Below are positions 16,222 through 24,100 of a DNA stretch of 44,017 nt, piece by piece (the first letter of the stretch is position 1; each line of letters begins with the position of its first letter). Below the pieces are notes generated by a model. It was not told the origin of the DNA, did not search any database, and worked only from the letters and a program-made list of their open reading frames with translations. Both the position numbers and the translations under genes were made by a program. The stretch covers positions 1 through 44,017 of the forward strand of contig CAYXVG010000056.1 in the NCBI GenBank assembly GCA_964468205.1, written 5' to 3'. Source of the stretch: CAWELS01 sp964468205. GTDB taxonomy: Bacteria; Acidobacteriota; Terriglobia; Bryobacterales; Bryobacteraceae.

Positions 16222-17729
16222 CGCGCCGCGGTTCCGGCCCGCGCGGTATCGGCCTCGATCCCGGCTTCCGGAAAGAATCGGGCGATCACTGCTTCTTCCG
16301 GCGGGCGGGTGACGGCGGAAACGAGAACCAGCGCCGCGGCCGAGGCTGGAAACATCACGCCGACCGGCATCAATCCGCTCCCCCACGCCGTGTACAGGCC
16401 GGTCGTGCCGAGGGAATCCAGATAAAACCAGATCCATAATACGGCCACCGTCAGAACAGAGGCGATCGCGCCCGCCTTCGTGCTTCGCCGGAAGTATAGC
16501 GCCCCCAGCGCCACCGGCAGCAGGCTCACGAAGCCGCTGAGCGACCAGACGCCGAGGCTGAAGATGGTTTTCGTGGTCACTTGTGATAGCACGAACGCGG
16601 CGGCCAGCAGCAGCAATACGAACAGGCGGCCCGTGAGAATCTGCCCGCGCTCGGAGAGGCGGTCATGAAATCCGTAGTGGCGGACGATGTCCTGAGTGAA
16701 CATCGTGCCTGCGGCCAGCGCCTGGGAGTCCAGCGATGACATGATCGCCGCCAGTACCCCGGCGCCGAGCAAACCGGCTAGCGTCCCGGTGGCCTGTTCC
16801 AGGATAAGCGCGGGCAGGACCGGCCCGCCCGGCGGTTCGGGGAATGCCAGGCGGCCGGTCATTCCGAGCACGACGCTCGGGAACCAGACCACCGCGATGC
16901 AGAGAGGATAGAAAATCACCGGGTAGCGGAATGTTTTAGCACTCTTCGCGCTCAGCCAGTGGCTGAAAATGTGAGGAAACATGCCCGCCGCGCAGGGCAG
17001 AAGCAGAAACGACAGTGACCGGAGCGCCGTGTCGCTCCCCTCGCCGATTACGAGAAGCTCGGGGTTGCGTTGGCCCAACTCCTTCATCACCGCTCCGGCG
17101 CCTCCGAAGTCGTTCGTGATCACCACAAACGCAATTCCGCCCACCACCATGAAGACCGAGGTTTGAAAGGCGTTCACCCAGGCGGTGCTCCGCATCCCGC
17201 CGTAGGCGACATAGAGAAAGACGACAGCGCAGACCAGCAAGCTTCCCGCCCATTCCGGAACGCCCGCGCCCGCGCCCCCGGTGAGAACATGCAAGGCGTC
17301 GCCTCCGCCTTTCACGCCGATGAGGACGTAGGGAACCATGAGCAGGACCAGGGCTACGAAAAGCAGCAGTCCCAGGGCGTCCGACTGATAGCGGTCGCGC
17401 ACGAACTGAATCTGAGTCAGATAGCCGAATCGCTTACCCAACCACCAGATCCGAGTGCCCACGAAGTAGAACAGGAATGGAATCTGGATGGCCGAAGCCG
17501 AGGCCATCAGCGCGAACACCGCAACGCCGCCACGGTAGGCTTCGTCCGATGCCCCCAGCAGCGAAAACGCCGTCATGTGGGTACCGAACAGAGTCATCAG
17601 AAGCACGAACGGGCCGATGGTCCGGCTGGCCACGAAGTAGTCCTCGCCCGTGCCACGGAATAGCCGGTGGCCGAGGAGTCCGAGCGCAATCACCCCGGTG
17701 AGGTAAATGAGGAGAACAATGGTTGACAT
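16218..17729 (-). CDS. Sodium:solute symporter (SSS family)
   Basis: The 503-residue protein has about 13 membrane helices. It shows SSS landmarks such as GEDYFVASRTIGPFVLLMTLFGTHMTAFSLLG early and GAGVLAAIMSSLDSQALAAGTMFTQDI in the helix-8 region, where Ser residues bind sodium. It should import an organic solute with sodium. The substrate (pantothenate, proline, sugar and others occur in the family) is not determinable. The gene starts 3 bases after the stop of the small DUF3311-like gene, a pairing often seen for SSS transporters of unknown substrate. Confidence 0.92.
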   Translation of the reverse strand: MSTIVLLIYLTGVIALGLLGHRLFRGTGEDYFVASRTIGPFVLLMTLFGTHMTAFSLLGASDEAYRGGVAVFALMASASAIQIPFLFYFVGTRIWWLGKRFGYLTQIQFVRDRYQSDALGLLLFVALVLLMVPYVLIGVKGGGDALHVLTGGAGAGVPEWAGSLLVCAVVFLYVAYGGMRSTAWVNAFQTSVFMVVGGIAFVVITNDFGGAGAVMKELGQRNPELLVIGEGSDTALRSLSFLLLPCAAGMFPHIFSHWLSAKSAKTFRYPVIFYPLCIAVVWFPSVVLGMTGRLAFPEPPGGPVLPALILEQATGTLAGLLGAGVLAAIMSSLDSQALAAGTMFTQDIVRHYGFHDRLSERGQILTGRLFVLLLLAAAFVLSQVTTKTIFSLGVWSLSGFVSLLPVALGALYFRRSTKAGAIASVLTVAVLWIWFYLDSLGTTGLYTAWGSGLMPVGVMFPASAAALVLVSAVTRPPEEAVIARFFPEAGIEADTARAGTAAR

Positions 17730-17732
17730 GCG

Positions 17733-17942
17733 TCAGTTATCTTCCGGGTAGTCCGGCCAAGCCTTCAGCACAATGAGCGCCATAAGAGCAGTGACGAGCA
17801 CGCAGAGGAATAGGTGGTAGGCGAGGCTAACGGGAATTCCGGCGACCAGAGAATCGTCGGCCCAGACCCACGGATTCTGATGAAGCAACAGCAACAATGG
17901 CAATGCCCAGATTGCCCGGCGGGACGCACGCACCACATCCAC
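17733..17942 (-). CDS. DUF3311-like small membrane protein, symporter partner
   Basis: The 69-residue protein has two hydrophobic helices (about 10-27 and 38-60) with the pattern W, V-A-G-I-P-V-S-L-A-Y-H-L-F-L typical of DUF3311 proteins as I recall them. These are usually encoded just upstream of SSS symporters and may be accessory subunits. The 3-base gap to the symporter start suggests translational coupling. Confidence 0.75.
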   Translation of the reverse strand: MDVVRASRRAIWALPLLLLLHQNPWVWADDSLVAGIPVSLAYHLFLCVLVTALMALIVLKAWPDYPEDN

Positions 17943-18075
17943 GAAGATGGCACACCGGGCGCCATGCGGTCAACACCGGCGGCAGTGGCCCCGGCGCCCC
18001 GCAGGCGGTCATGGAACCACTCGCGGCAATACCAGAACCGGAGTACTATTCACTGCCAGTGGGTTTCTGGAGACG

Positions 18076-18088
18076 ATCTCTAAGAGAT
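18076..18088. promoter_or_regulatory. Short perfect palindrome between divergent genes
   Basis: ATCTCT-A-AGAGAT is a 13-base perfect palindrome in the spacer between the DUF3311 gene (minus) and the transglycosylase gene (plus), 72 bases ahead of the latter's start. It could be an operator, but it is short enough to be chance. Confidence 0.25.
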
Positions 18089-18159
18089 TTCTCTTGGCCG
18101 TCCGATACCAACTAAGGGTGGAGTGCTTGTCAGGCGGAAACTGACAACCAAGGCTGCCT

Positions 18160-18942
18160 GTGAATCCGATCATGCTGCTGAGCATACTCATGCTGCTGGG
18201 CCTGTTGGGCGGCGTTTGGCTTTGGAACACGTTCCGCGCGGCCAACTCCGAACTCCATCGGGTGAATCGTGAGATAATCGACGAGTTTGGAACCGAATTT
18301 GCGACCCGGTGCTGCTTCCGCGGAGACTTTTTGCAGCCGTGGCTGACGCCCACCCTGCTAGCAGGGCTGCTGGCGTTCGCCATCTGCGTTCAGTTCGCTC
18401 TCATGCCTCGACAGAGTTCCGCTGAGCCGCTCGCCGCCCAGGTGGCGTATGTCACCGCCCCGCTGGAGGTCTCGGCCGCCAGCCCTCCTCCGGAACTCGT
18501 GTCCGTTCCCGATACGACCTTTCCGCCGGTGGCGGACTGTGTCCCCCTGCCGCTAGACTACACCCGTGAACTGGCCCGCCGAGCGGGCCGGTTGGAAGGA
18601 GTGGAACCCGGGCTGCTGCTGGCCGTCGTCTATCGCGAGTCGCGCTTTTCACCGTGCGCTGTCTCCGCTTCGGGGGCTCGGGGACTGATGCAACTGAAAC
18701 CCGCAACCGCCCGCGACCACGGTGTGACGGATTTATTCGATCCAGGGGAGAATCTGATTGGCGGCGCCCGGTACCTGCGCTTCCTAATGGACCGCTACGG
18801 GGGCGACATTTCGCTTGCGCTCAGCGCATACCTCACCGGACCCGGATCCGTCGATCGGGCGCTGGACCGCAAGGCGCGGCCCGCTGAGCTAGAGTATGTT
18901 CAGTCGATCATGGATCTGGCTGGCGTGCTGGCGGACGATTGA
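18160..18942 (+). CDS. Membrane-anchored lytic transglycosylase-like protein (SLT fold)
   Basis: The 260-residue protein starts at GTG and has two hydrophobic segments (4-22 and 63-80). A lysozyme-like SLT domain follows (about 135-255). The catalytic Glu is E160 in VVYRESRFSPCAVSASGARGLMQL, with the usual GLMQL and NLIGGARYLRFLMDRYGGD. Family 1 enzymes cleave peptidoglycan between MurNAc and GlcNAc. The usual AYNAGPG motif reads AYLTGPGSV here, losing the Asn, which may weaken or change activity. No peptidoglycan-binding domain is attached. Confidence 0.85.
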   Translation: MNPIMLLSILMLLGLLGGVWLWNTFRAANSELHRVNREIIDEFGTEFATRCCFRGDFLQPWLTPTLLAGLLAFAICVQFALMPRQSSAEPLAAQVAYVTAPLEVSAASPPPELVSVPDTTFPPVADCVPLPLDYTRELARRAGRLEGVEPGLLLAVVYRESRFSPCAVSASGARGLMQLKPATARDHGVTDLFDPGENLIGGARYLRFLMDRYGGDISLALSAYLTGPGSVDRALDRKARPAELEYVQSIMDLAGVLADD

Positions 18943-19257
18943 GTTCCTGCGTCCCCGCCACCCATCACTCGGCCTTCGCGTTTCGTTTCCGGGTGGCTGC
19001 GGGGGCCGGCCCACCGGCTTCCAGTCCCGGTTAGCGCTTGCCACTGCCGGGCCGGTGTCAGCCGGGCCGGTGTCAAACCCCGTCACGCGCGAGGCGCCGG
19101 GTGACGCACACACAGCACTCCCACAGTAGTGGTTCGGGACTCGTTTCCGGGCCGCCGGTAAAAGATCGAGGTCCGGAGTTCCGGTGCTTCCTTGGCCGTG
19201 GGATCCCAGGCCGCCCCGGGCGAGGCCGCCGCAGGCGGTTTCTCCGGGATTGCGCGC
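18943..19257. other. Intergenic gap with a 15-bp tandem duplication
   Basis: No gene is supported between the transglycosylase and the convergent glycosidase-like gene. The only structure I see is a perfect tandem copy of GCCGGGCCGGTGTCA (19046-19060 and 19061-19075). No terminator with a T tract is visible. Confidence 0.5.
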
Positions 19258-20361
19258 CTACACCCCGGTCACCTTCCGCACGATTCCAAAGAAAGACTTC
19301 TTGCGCTCGGTGTTGAGCCCCCAGTTGACCGGGGGGCACTGGTAGCCGTCCCGATAGTTGCTTTCGCCCGGATCGAAGTAGCCCCATGAAGCGTACTCGC
19401 GAATCGCCGCCATCATGTTGTTCACCGGCTGGTCGAAGTCGAAGTGGTCGTCCTCATTAAACAGAATCGGTTTAGCGGTGTACCCCTGCACGGCCCTCGC
19501 CTCCCGCACCATCGCGGAGATGCGCGCCGGCTCTTTCACTCCATTGCCGTGCAGCAGGAGAAAGTCCGCAGTCCGGACGACATTCGCGCCCGGTATTCGG
19601 CCACCATTGAAACTCGCGCTTGCGAGCAGCGTGCGGCCGCCGACGCGCACGAACTGCACTTGCTCGATGAGCTCATGGATGCGCGGCGCTTGAATCAGCG
19701 GCTGTTGGTAAGCCCGGTTATCGCATTCGTTCGCCACTTCCACCAGAACGTGGTGGTAGCCAGCATTCAGAATCCAGCGCGTGGCCTCCTCAACCGCCCG
19801 GCGCACCGCTCCGTCTCCGGTGAAATGCTCGTCCTGGCCGAAGTAGAAGTACCCGACGATCGGAACCATGCCGAGATCGTCGGCCCGGTCGAGGATCAAT
19901 TTCAAACGGGCCATGTACTCCGGCTTCAACGACCCGTCCGGCCGGAATGCGCTATTCCGCCACGGCTGTTCCTTCGAATAGCCCTGCGGACTCCCTCCCT
20001 GCAGGTTCACAGTGAAGCTGAGGAGGCCGTGCGCGCGCCACTGCTCCATGGCCGCGACGAATTCTCGAGTGTTTCGGGCGGGATCCCACTTTCCTGTATC
20101 CGGATAGGCCCAGCGTCCAACGGTTTCCTCGTTCTCGTCATCGAAGACTCCCTGAACCATCCGGGAGTTCAGGAGCAATCCCTCGATCTTCGAACCCTCA
20201 AACTCCCGGCCCGCATAGGTGGGTTTTCCGTTGATGAGAAAACCGTCCCCCTCAATTTCCACCTCGGTCCGCCGCTGCGCCCCACGAGAGAAACTCAAGG
20301 GAACCGCGGACAAGACAGCCCTCCGCGAGATAGCGCGGGGGAACCGGCGCTTGTTGCTCAT
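19258..20361 (-). CDS. Exported glycoside hydrolase-like TIM-barrel protein
   Basis: The 367-residue protein begins with a twin-arginine-like signal (ISRRAVLSAVPLSFS, 11-25). The mature part looks like a clan GH-A retaining glycosidase. It has VEVANECDN (N211-E212, acid/base position) after a strand and PILFNEDDHF (E303, nucleophile position) near the end of the barrel, with many surface aromatics. The exact GH family and substrate are not recognised. The start ATG is supported by GGAGG six bases upstream. It follows the flagellar genes on the same strand but is separated by 190 bp with a direct repeat, so it is probably not part of that operon. Confidence 0.75.
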   Translation of the reverse strand: MSNKRRFPRAISRRAVLSAVPLSFSRGAQRRTEVEIEGDGFLINGKPTYAGREFEGSKIEGLLLNSRMVQGVFDDENEETVGRWAYPDTGKWDPARNTREFVAAMEQWRAHGLLSFTVNLQGGSPQGYSKEQPWRNSAFRPDGSLKPEYMARLKLILDRADDLGMVPIVGYFYFGQDEHFTGDGAVRRAVEEATRWILNAGYHHVLVEVANECDNRAYQQPLIQAPRIHELIEQVQFVRVGGRTLLASASFNGGRIPGANVVRTADFLLLHGNGVKEPARISAMVREARAVQGYTAKPILFNEDDHFDFDQPVNNMMAAIREYASWGYFDPGESNYRDGYQCPPVNWGLNTERKKSFFGIVRKVTGV

Positions 20362-20445
20362 AAGGAACCTCCAGCCAATCATTGTATATCCCGGCTCCGT
20401 GACGTTCCGTTCGCCCCCCCTTGTGCAGCCGGACCCGAAGTGGGC

Positions 20446-20484
20446 GCTGCCACGCCCTCTGTGAGGCGGCTGAATCCGTTGAGT
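20446..20484 (+). repeat. 39-bp imperfect direct repeat, copy 1
   Basis: This copy pairs with 20519-20557 at a 73-bp offset, with 35 of 39 bases identical by eye. The core CACGCCCTCTGTGAGGC contains a tiny hairpin CCTC-TGT-GAGG. It lies between the glycosidase-like gene and fliJ. Confidence 0.7.
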
Positions 20485-20518
20485 GCCGGTTAAGCGCCGG
20501 TCCAACCGCTCTGTCGCC

Positions 20519-20557
20519 GCTGCTACGCCCTCTGTGAGGCGTCTGAATCCGCTAAGT
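20519..20557 (+). repeat. 39-bp imperfect direct repeat, copy 2
   Basis: This is the second copy of the element at 20446-20484. Its right end overlaps the last codons and stop of fliJ (stop at 20554-20552), so the repeat touches the 3' end of the flagellar operon. Confidence 0.7.
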
Positions 20558-21031
20558 CCGCCCCGGTACGCTCCGGGAGCCAGCGCGGCGGCTCCGCAGC
20601 TTTACCAGATAAAGCTCGGCCGCGGTCTCCTCCAACTCCCGCGTGTGGCTCCGGCTCCACTGATCCAGGGCGCGCTCCCGAAGCCGCTCCAGGACCCGGG
20701 CCCGCCGCCGGGCTTCCGAAAGCCGTTCCCGCTGCAGGGCGACCTGCTGATGGCACTGTGACTCCTCAACCGTGATCTCGAGTTCCTTGCGCCTGATGAA
20801 CTGCCGGTATTCTTCCAACTCGGCGAACCGTCCCGCATCGAACCGCGACCCTGCCGCGGCATCGTGTTGGATGGCCGAGCCCGCCTCGTCCAGTTGCCGT
20901 CGTAACCGTTCGCGAAGCTCCACCAGACGGCGGAGTTCGGCAAGGGCTTTCTCGAGCTTGGCGTGCTCGATTCCGATCTCGGTCTCTCTCCACTGCCGGA
21001 CCCGCTCGAGCGAGAATCGGAAGCGCTTCAT
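20552..21031 (-). CDS. fliJ: Flagellar export chaperone FliJ-like
   Basis: The 159-residue protein is almost entirely charged coiled-coil. It begins MKRFRFSLERVRQWRE, the typical FliJ start (F-x-L-x-x-V-L-x-x-R). FliJ links the FliI ATPase ring to the export gate protein FlhA. Sequence conservation in this family is low, so the call rests on coiled-coil, length and position directly after fliI. The ATG at 21031 is preferred to a TTG at 21040. It is the last gene of the operon in this window. Confidence 0.85.
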   Translation of the reverse strand: MKRFRFSLERVRQWRETEIGIEHAKLEKALAELRRLVELRERLRRQLDEAGSAIQHDAAAGSRFDAGRFAELEEYRQFIRRKELEITVEESQCHQQVALQRERLSEARRRARVLERLRERALDQWSRSHTRELEETAAELYLVKLRSRRAGSRSVPGRT

Positions 21032-21074
21032 CGCGTCCAAGCCCGACGCAACGCCTGAGCGCCGCCGTTCCGCC

Positions 21075-22403
21075 TCATGTCGGTCCGCCTCCGGTGATGG
21101 CCACCATTCGCTCGAGCGTTTCCTCGAACGGAGTTACTTCGTCCGGCGGCTGGCGGAGGAATTCGAGCAGTCGAGGGCGGAGCTGAATCGCCGCGTCCAG
21201 CTCCGGATTCGAGCCCGAAGCATAGGCGCCCAGATTGATCAGGTCCTCCGACCGCTGATAGGCAGCCAGCGCCTCGCGCATGCGCCGGGAGGCCTCCATC
21301 TGTTCGCTTCCTGCCAGACGGGAGGCCAGCCGGCTCACCGAGTTGAGAACGTCGATCGCCGGATAGTGGCCGGCCGCGCCAAGGTCTCGCGAAAGAACGA
21401 TGTGGCCGTCGAGGATGGCCCGCACCGCATCGGAAATCGGTTCGTTGAAGTCATCGCCCTCCACCAGCACGGTGAAGAACCCCGTGATGGAACCCGCCGT
21501 GAAGTGGCCGGCCCGCTCGAAGACTCGCGGCAGCAGGTTAAATACCGATGGAGTGTACCCCTTCTGACTGGGGGGCTCGCCAGCAGCCAGTCCGATCTCC
21601 CGCTGGGCCATTGCGAGGCGCGTTACGGAATCCATGACAAGCAGAACGTTTGCGCCCTGGTCGCGGAAGTACTCCGACGCCGCAAGGGCCACGAAACAAG
21701 CGCGCAGGCGCAACGCCGCCGGCTGGTCCGAAGTCGCCACCACCACCACGGAGCGGCGCAGCCCCTCCGGCCCCAACTCGTTCTCGATGAACTCCTTCAC
21801 CTCGCGATTCCGCTCGCCGATCAAGGCGATAACGTTGACGTCGGCTTGGCTGTGCTTCGCCATTGAGCCGAGTAAAGTGCTCTTGCCGACCCCGCTGCCG
21901 CCGAAGATGCCGATTCTCTGCCCCCGGCCGCAGGGGAGGAGACTATCTATCGCACGGATTCCGGTCACCAGCGGCTCCCGGATCTGCTCCCGCTCGAGGG
22001 GCCCGGGAGGCGGCTGGTAAAGGTCGTACCGGTCTTCCGCAGCCACTTCGCCGCCTTTGTCAATGGGCTCTCCAAAGCCGTCGAGAATCCGCCCGAGAAG
22101 GGCTGGGCCAACTGGCAGCAGCGCCTGGTCACTGCGGGCATAGACTGGATCGCCGGCCTGCAGACCTCCGGTCTCCTCGAGCGGCATCGACAGAACACGG
22201 CCGTCGCGGAAACCGATCACCTGCAGGCGAACAGGGCGGCCCGAACTGGTCCGCACCTCGCAGAAGTCGCCGATCGCGGCAGCGGGCCCCCTCGATTCCA
22301 CCAAGAGACCCACTACCTCCGTCACACGCCCCGTCCAGCACATTGGATCGAAGCGTTCGACCTCAGTGAGCAGCCGTGCGAGGGTGGGAGTATTCCTGGT
22401 CAT
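21075..22403 (-). CDS. fliI: Flagellum-specific export ATPase FliI
   Basis: The 442-residue F1-beta-like ATPase energises type III export of flagellar subunits. Visible are the Walker A GGSGVGKST (168-176), the type III ATPase segment LIGERNREVKEF, Walker B NVLLVMDSVTRLAMAQREIGLA, and GYTPSVFNLLPRVFERAG. Length matches the family. The start overlaps the fliH stop by four bases (ATGA), implying translational coupling. Confidence 0.97.
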   Translation of the reverse strand: MTRNTPTLARLLTEVERFDPMCWTGRVTEVVGLLVESRGPAAAIGDFCEVRTSSGRPVRLQVIGFRDGRVLSMPLEETGGLQAGDPVYARSDQALLPVGPALLGRILDGFGEPIDKGGEVAAEDRYDLYQPPPGPLEREQIREPLVTGIRAIDSLLPCGRGQRIGIFGGSGVGKSTLLGSMAKHSQADVNVIALIGERNREVKEFIENELGPEGLRRSVVVVATSDQPAALRLRACFVALAASEYFRDQGANVLLVMDSVTRLAMAQREIGLAAGEPPSQKGYTPSVFNLLPRVFERAGHFTAGSITGFFTVLVEGDDFNEPISDAVRAILDGHIVLSRDLGAAGHYPAIDVLNSVSRLASRLAGSEQMEASRRMREALAAYQRSEDLINLGAYASGSNPELDAAIQLRPRLLEFLRQPPDEVTPFEETLERMVAITGGGPT

Positions 22404-23080
22404 CCCTGGCTGCGCCTCATCAAATCCGTGAAGCCGCGCTCAATTTCCCGGAGCTGCGTTTCAATCGATGCGTCCAGCGCCCCGCGGGCCGTCTCGACCA
22501 CTAGGCCGCCGCGCTCCAGACTGCTGTCGGCTTGCACTTCCACCTGATCCGGCACGTTGCGCGAACGGATTGCTTCGGCGACCAAGTTCGCGTCGGCGGG
22601 GTGAACGCGCACCTGCAACAATTCCCGCGCCTCAATCCGGTCCAGCGCCGCTTTAACGACACCCAGCATTGCGCCCGGATCCGTGGTCAGCTCGCGGTGC
22701 AGGACCCTCCGTGCGATCGCTACGGCGAGACGCACGAGATCTTCCTCCGCTTCCCGGCGCAGTTTCCTTCGCAACCCCGCGAGTTCTTCCACCCGGCCGG
22801 CGAGCGCGGCCGCGGCGTCCGCCAGCGGAGCTTCCAGCTCTGCCCGAAGCTTCGCCTCCGCCTCGCTGTAAGCGGATTGCCTGGCTTGCGATTCCCGCAT
22901 CGCCGATTCGGCCTGCAATTGCGCGATCTGCTTCCGCAGCTCCGCCACTTCTCCAGCTCTTTCGGGCGTCTCCCCGCCGGCCGTCGGAGCCATTGAGGAG
23001 GCCGCCGCTCCGCCGCTTCTCCGCCAGCGAAGCGGCTGGACCGAGCCGGCCTGGTCGCGCGACAGGATCTTACACGACAT
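22400..23080 (-). CDS. fliH: Flagellar assembly protein FliH
   Basis: The 226-residue protein has a variable basic N-terminus and a long Ala/Glu-rich coiled-coil (about 40-110). Its C-terminal domain resembles the ATP synthase delta/E subunit (LVRLAVAIARRVLHREL, VRVHPAD, ERGGLVVETARGALDASIETQL). FliH binds and restrains FliI and docks it at the C-ring. It overlaps the fliG stop by 11 bases and the fliI start by 4. Confidence 0.93.
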   Translation of the reverse strand: MSCKILSRDQAGSVQPLRWRRSGGAAASSMAPTAGGETPERAGEVAELRKQIAQLQAESAMRESQARQSAYSEAEAKLRAELEAPLADAAAALAGRVEELAGLRRKLRREAEEDLVRLAVAIARRVLHRELTTDPGAMLGVVKAALDRIEARELLQVRVHPADANLVAEAIRSRNVPDQVEVQADSSLERGGLVVETARGALDASIETQLREIERGFTDLMRRSQG

Positions 23081-24098
23081 ACTGCTCGCCCACCGTTCCC
23101 TTGAGACTCACGACGCCCTCAGCCTCCAGTTGACGGACAATTGCGATAATCTGTTGCTGCGCCGCCTCCACCTCCTTGATCTTGATTGGCCCCAGGGCGT
23201 CCATGTCCTCCCGCATCATCTCCGCTCCCCGCTGCGACATGCACTCGAGGAAGTGGTCTTTCAACCGGTCGCTGGTGCCTTTCAGAGCCACTGTGAGGAG
23301 CTTGCGGTCCACCCGCCCCAAGAGTTCCTTGATGCCGTCCGGGCTGAGCAGGAGCAGATCTTCGAAGACGAACATCAGATGGCGAATCTGCTCCACCAAA
23401 TGACCGTCCACCTCCTCAATGCTCTCGAGAATCTCCTTGCTCGTGCCCGAATCGAGCCGGTTCATCATCTCGGAGACGGCCTTTACGCCTCCATACGACT
23501 CCCGGCTGACTTCACCCAGCGCCTTGAGCTTCTGTCCGATGATGCCGGCGATCTTCATAATCACCTCGGGCGAGATCTGATCCAGGCTTGCCATGCGGAG
23601 CGCGACGTCCGAACGCAACTCCGCGGGCAGGGAAAACAACAGCGCCGCCGCCTGAGACGGGTTGAGATGAGAGAGGACCAGCGCGATTGTCTGGGGATGC
23701 TCGTTGTGGATGAACTTGGCAAGCTGTTGCGGATCAGCCTTCTGCAGCGCGTCAAAGCTTGCTGATTCGCTCCCGAGCGTTTTCATCAAACGATCGAGCA
23801 GCCTCTGTGCCTGCTCGGGACCAAACGCGGTGAGCAGAACCTTCTTCGCGTAGTCCACCCCGCCCTTGATCACATAGTTGTGGGCGAGCTGCATCTGGTA
23901 GCACTCTTCGAGAACCTTCTCCGCCTGCTCCGGCGCCACCGCGCCCATCTGCGCAACCTCGCGGCTTATCTGGTCGACCTCCTCCTCACTCAGGCTGCGA
24001 AGCACTTCGCCGCTCACCTCCGGCCCGAGAAGCACCACCAGGATAGCCGCCTTGCGGATTCCGGAGATTCGAGCTTCAGGGCCGGCGTTGGTGATCAT
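23070..24098 (-). CDS. fliG: Flagellar motor switch protein FliG
   Basis: The 342-residue protein has three armadillo-like domains. It carries the EHPQTIALVLSHL and LPAELRSDVALRMA motifs in the middle, and the C-terminal torque segment with conserved charged residues (FVFEDLLLLSPDGIKELLGRVDRKLLTVALKG). FliG sits on the MS ring and couples stator rotation to the rotor and switch. Length and order are normal. It starts 2 bases after the fliF stop. Confidence 0.97.
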   Translation of the reverse strand: MITNAGPEARISGIRKAAILVVLLGPEVSGEVLRSLSEEEVDQISREVAQMGAVAPEQAEKVLEECYQMQLAHNYVIKGGVDYAKKVLLTAFGPEQAQRLLDRLMKTLGSESASFDALQKADPQQLAKFIHNEHPQTIALVLSHLNPSQAAALLFSLPAELRSDVALRMASLDQISPEVIMKIAGIIGQKLKALGEVSRESYGGVKAVSEMMNRLDSGTSKEILESIEEVDGHLVEQIRHLMFVFEDLLLLSPDGIKELLGRVDRKLLTVALKGTSDRLKDHFLECMSQRGAEMMREDMDALGPIKIKEVEAAQQQIIAIVRQLEAEGVVSLKGTVGEQYVV

Positions 24099-24100
24099 GC

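Noticed and set aside
20772..21866. 364-codon plus-strand open frame
   Set aside because: Antisense to fliJ and fliI. The Ser/Arg-rich translation is a shadow.
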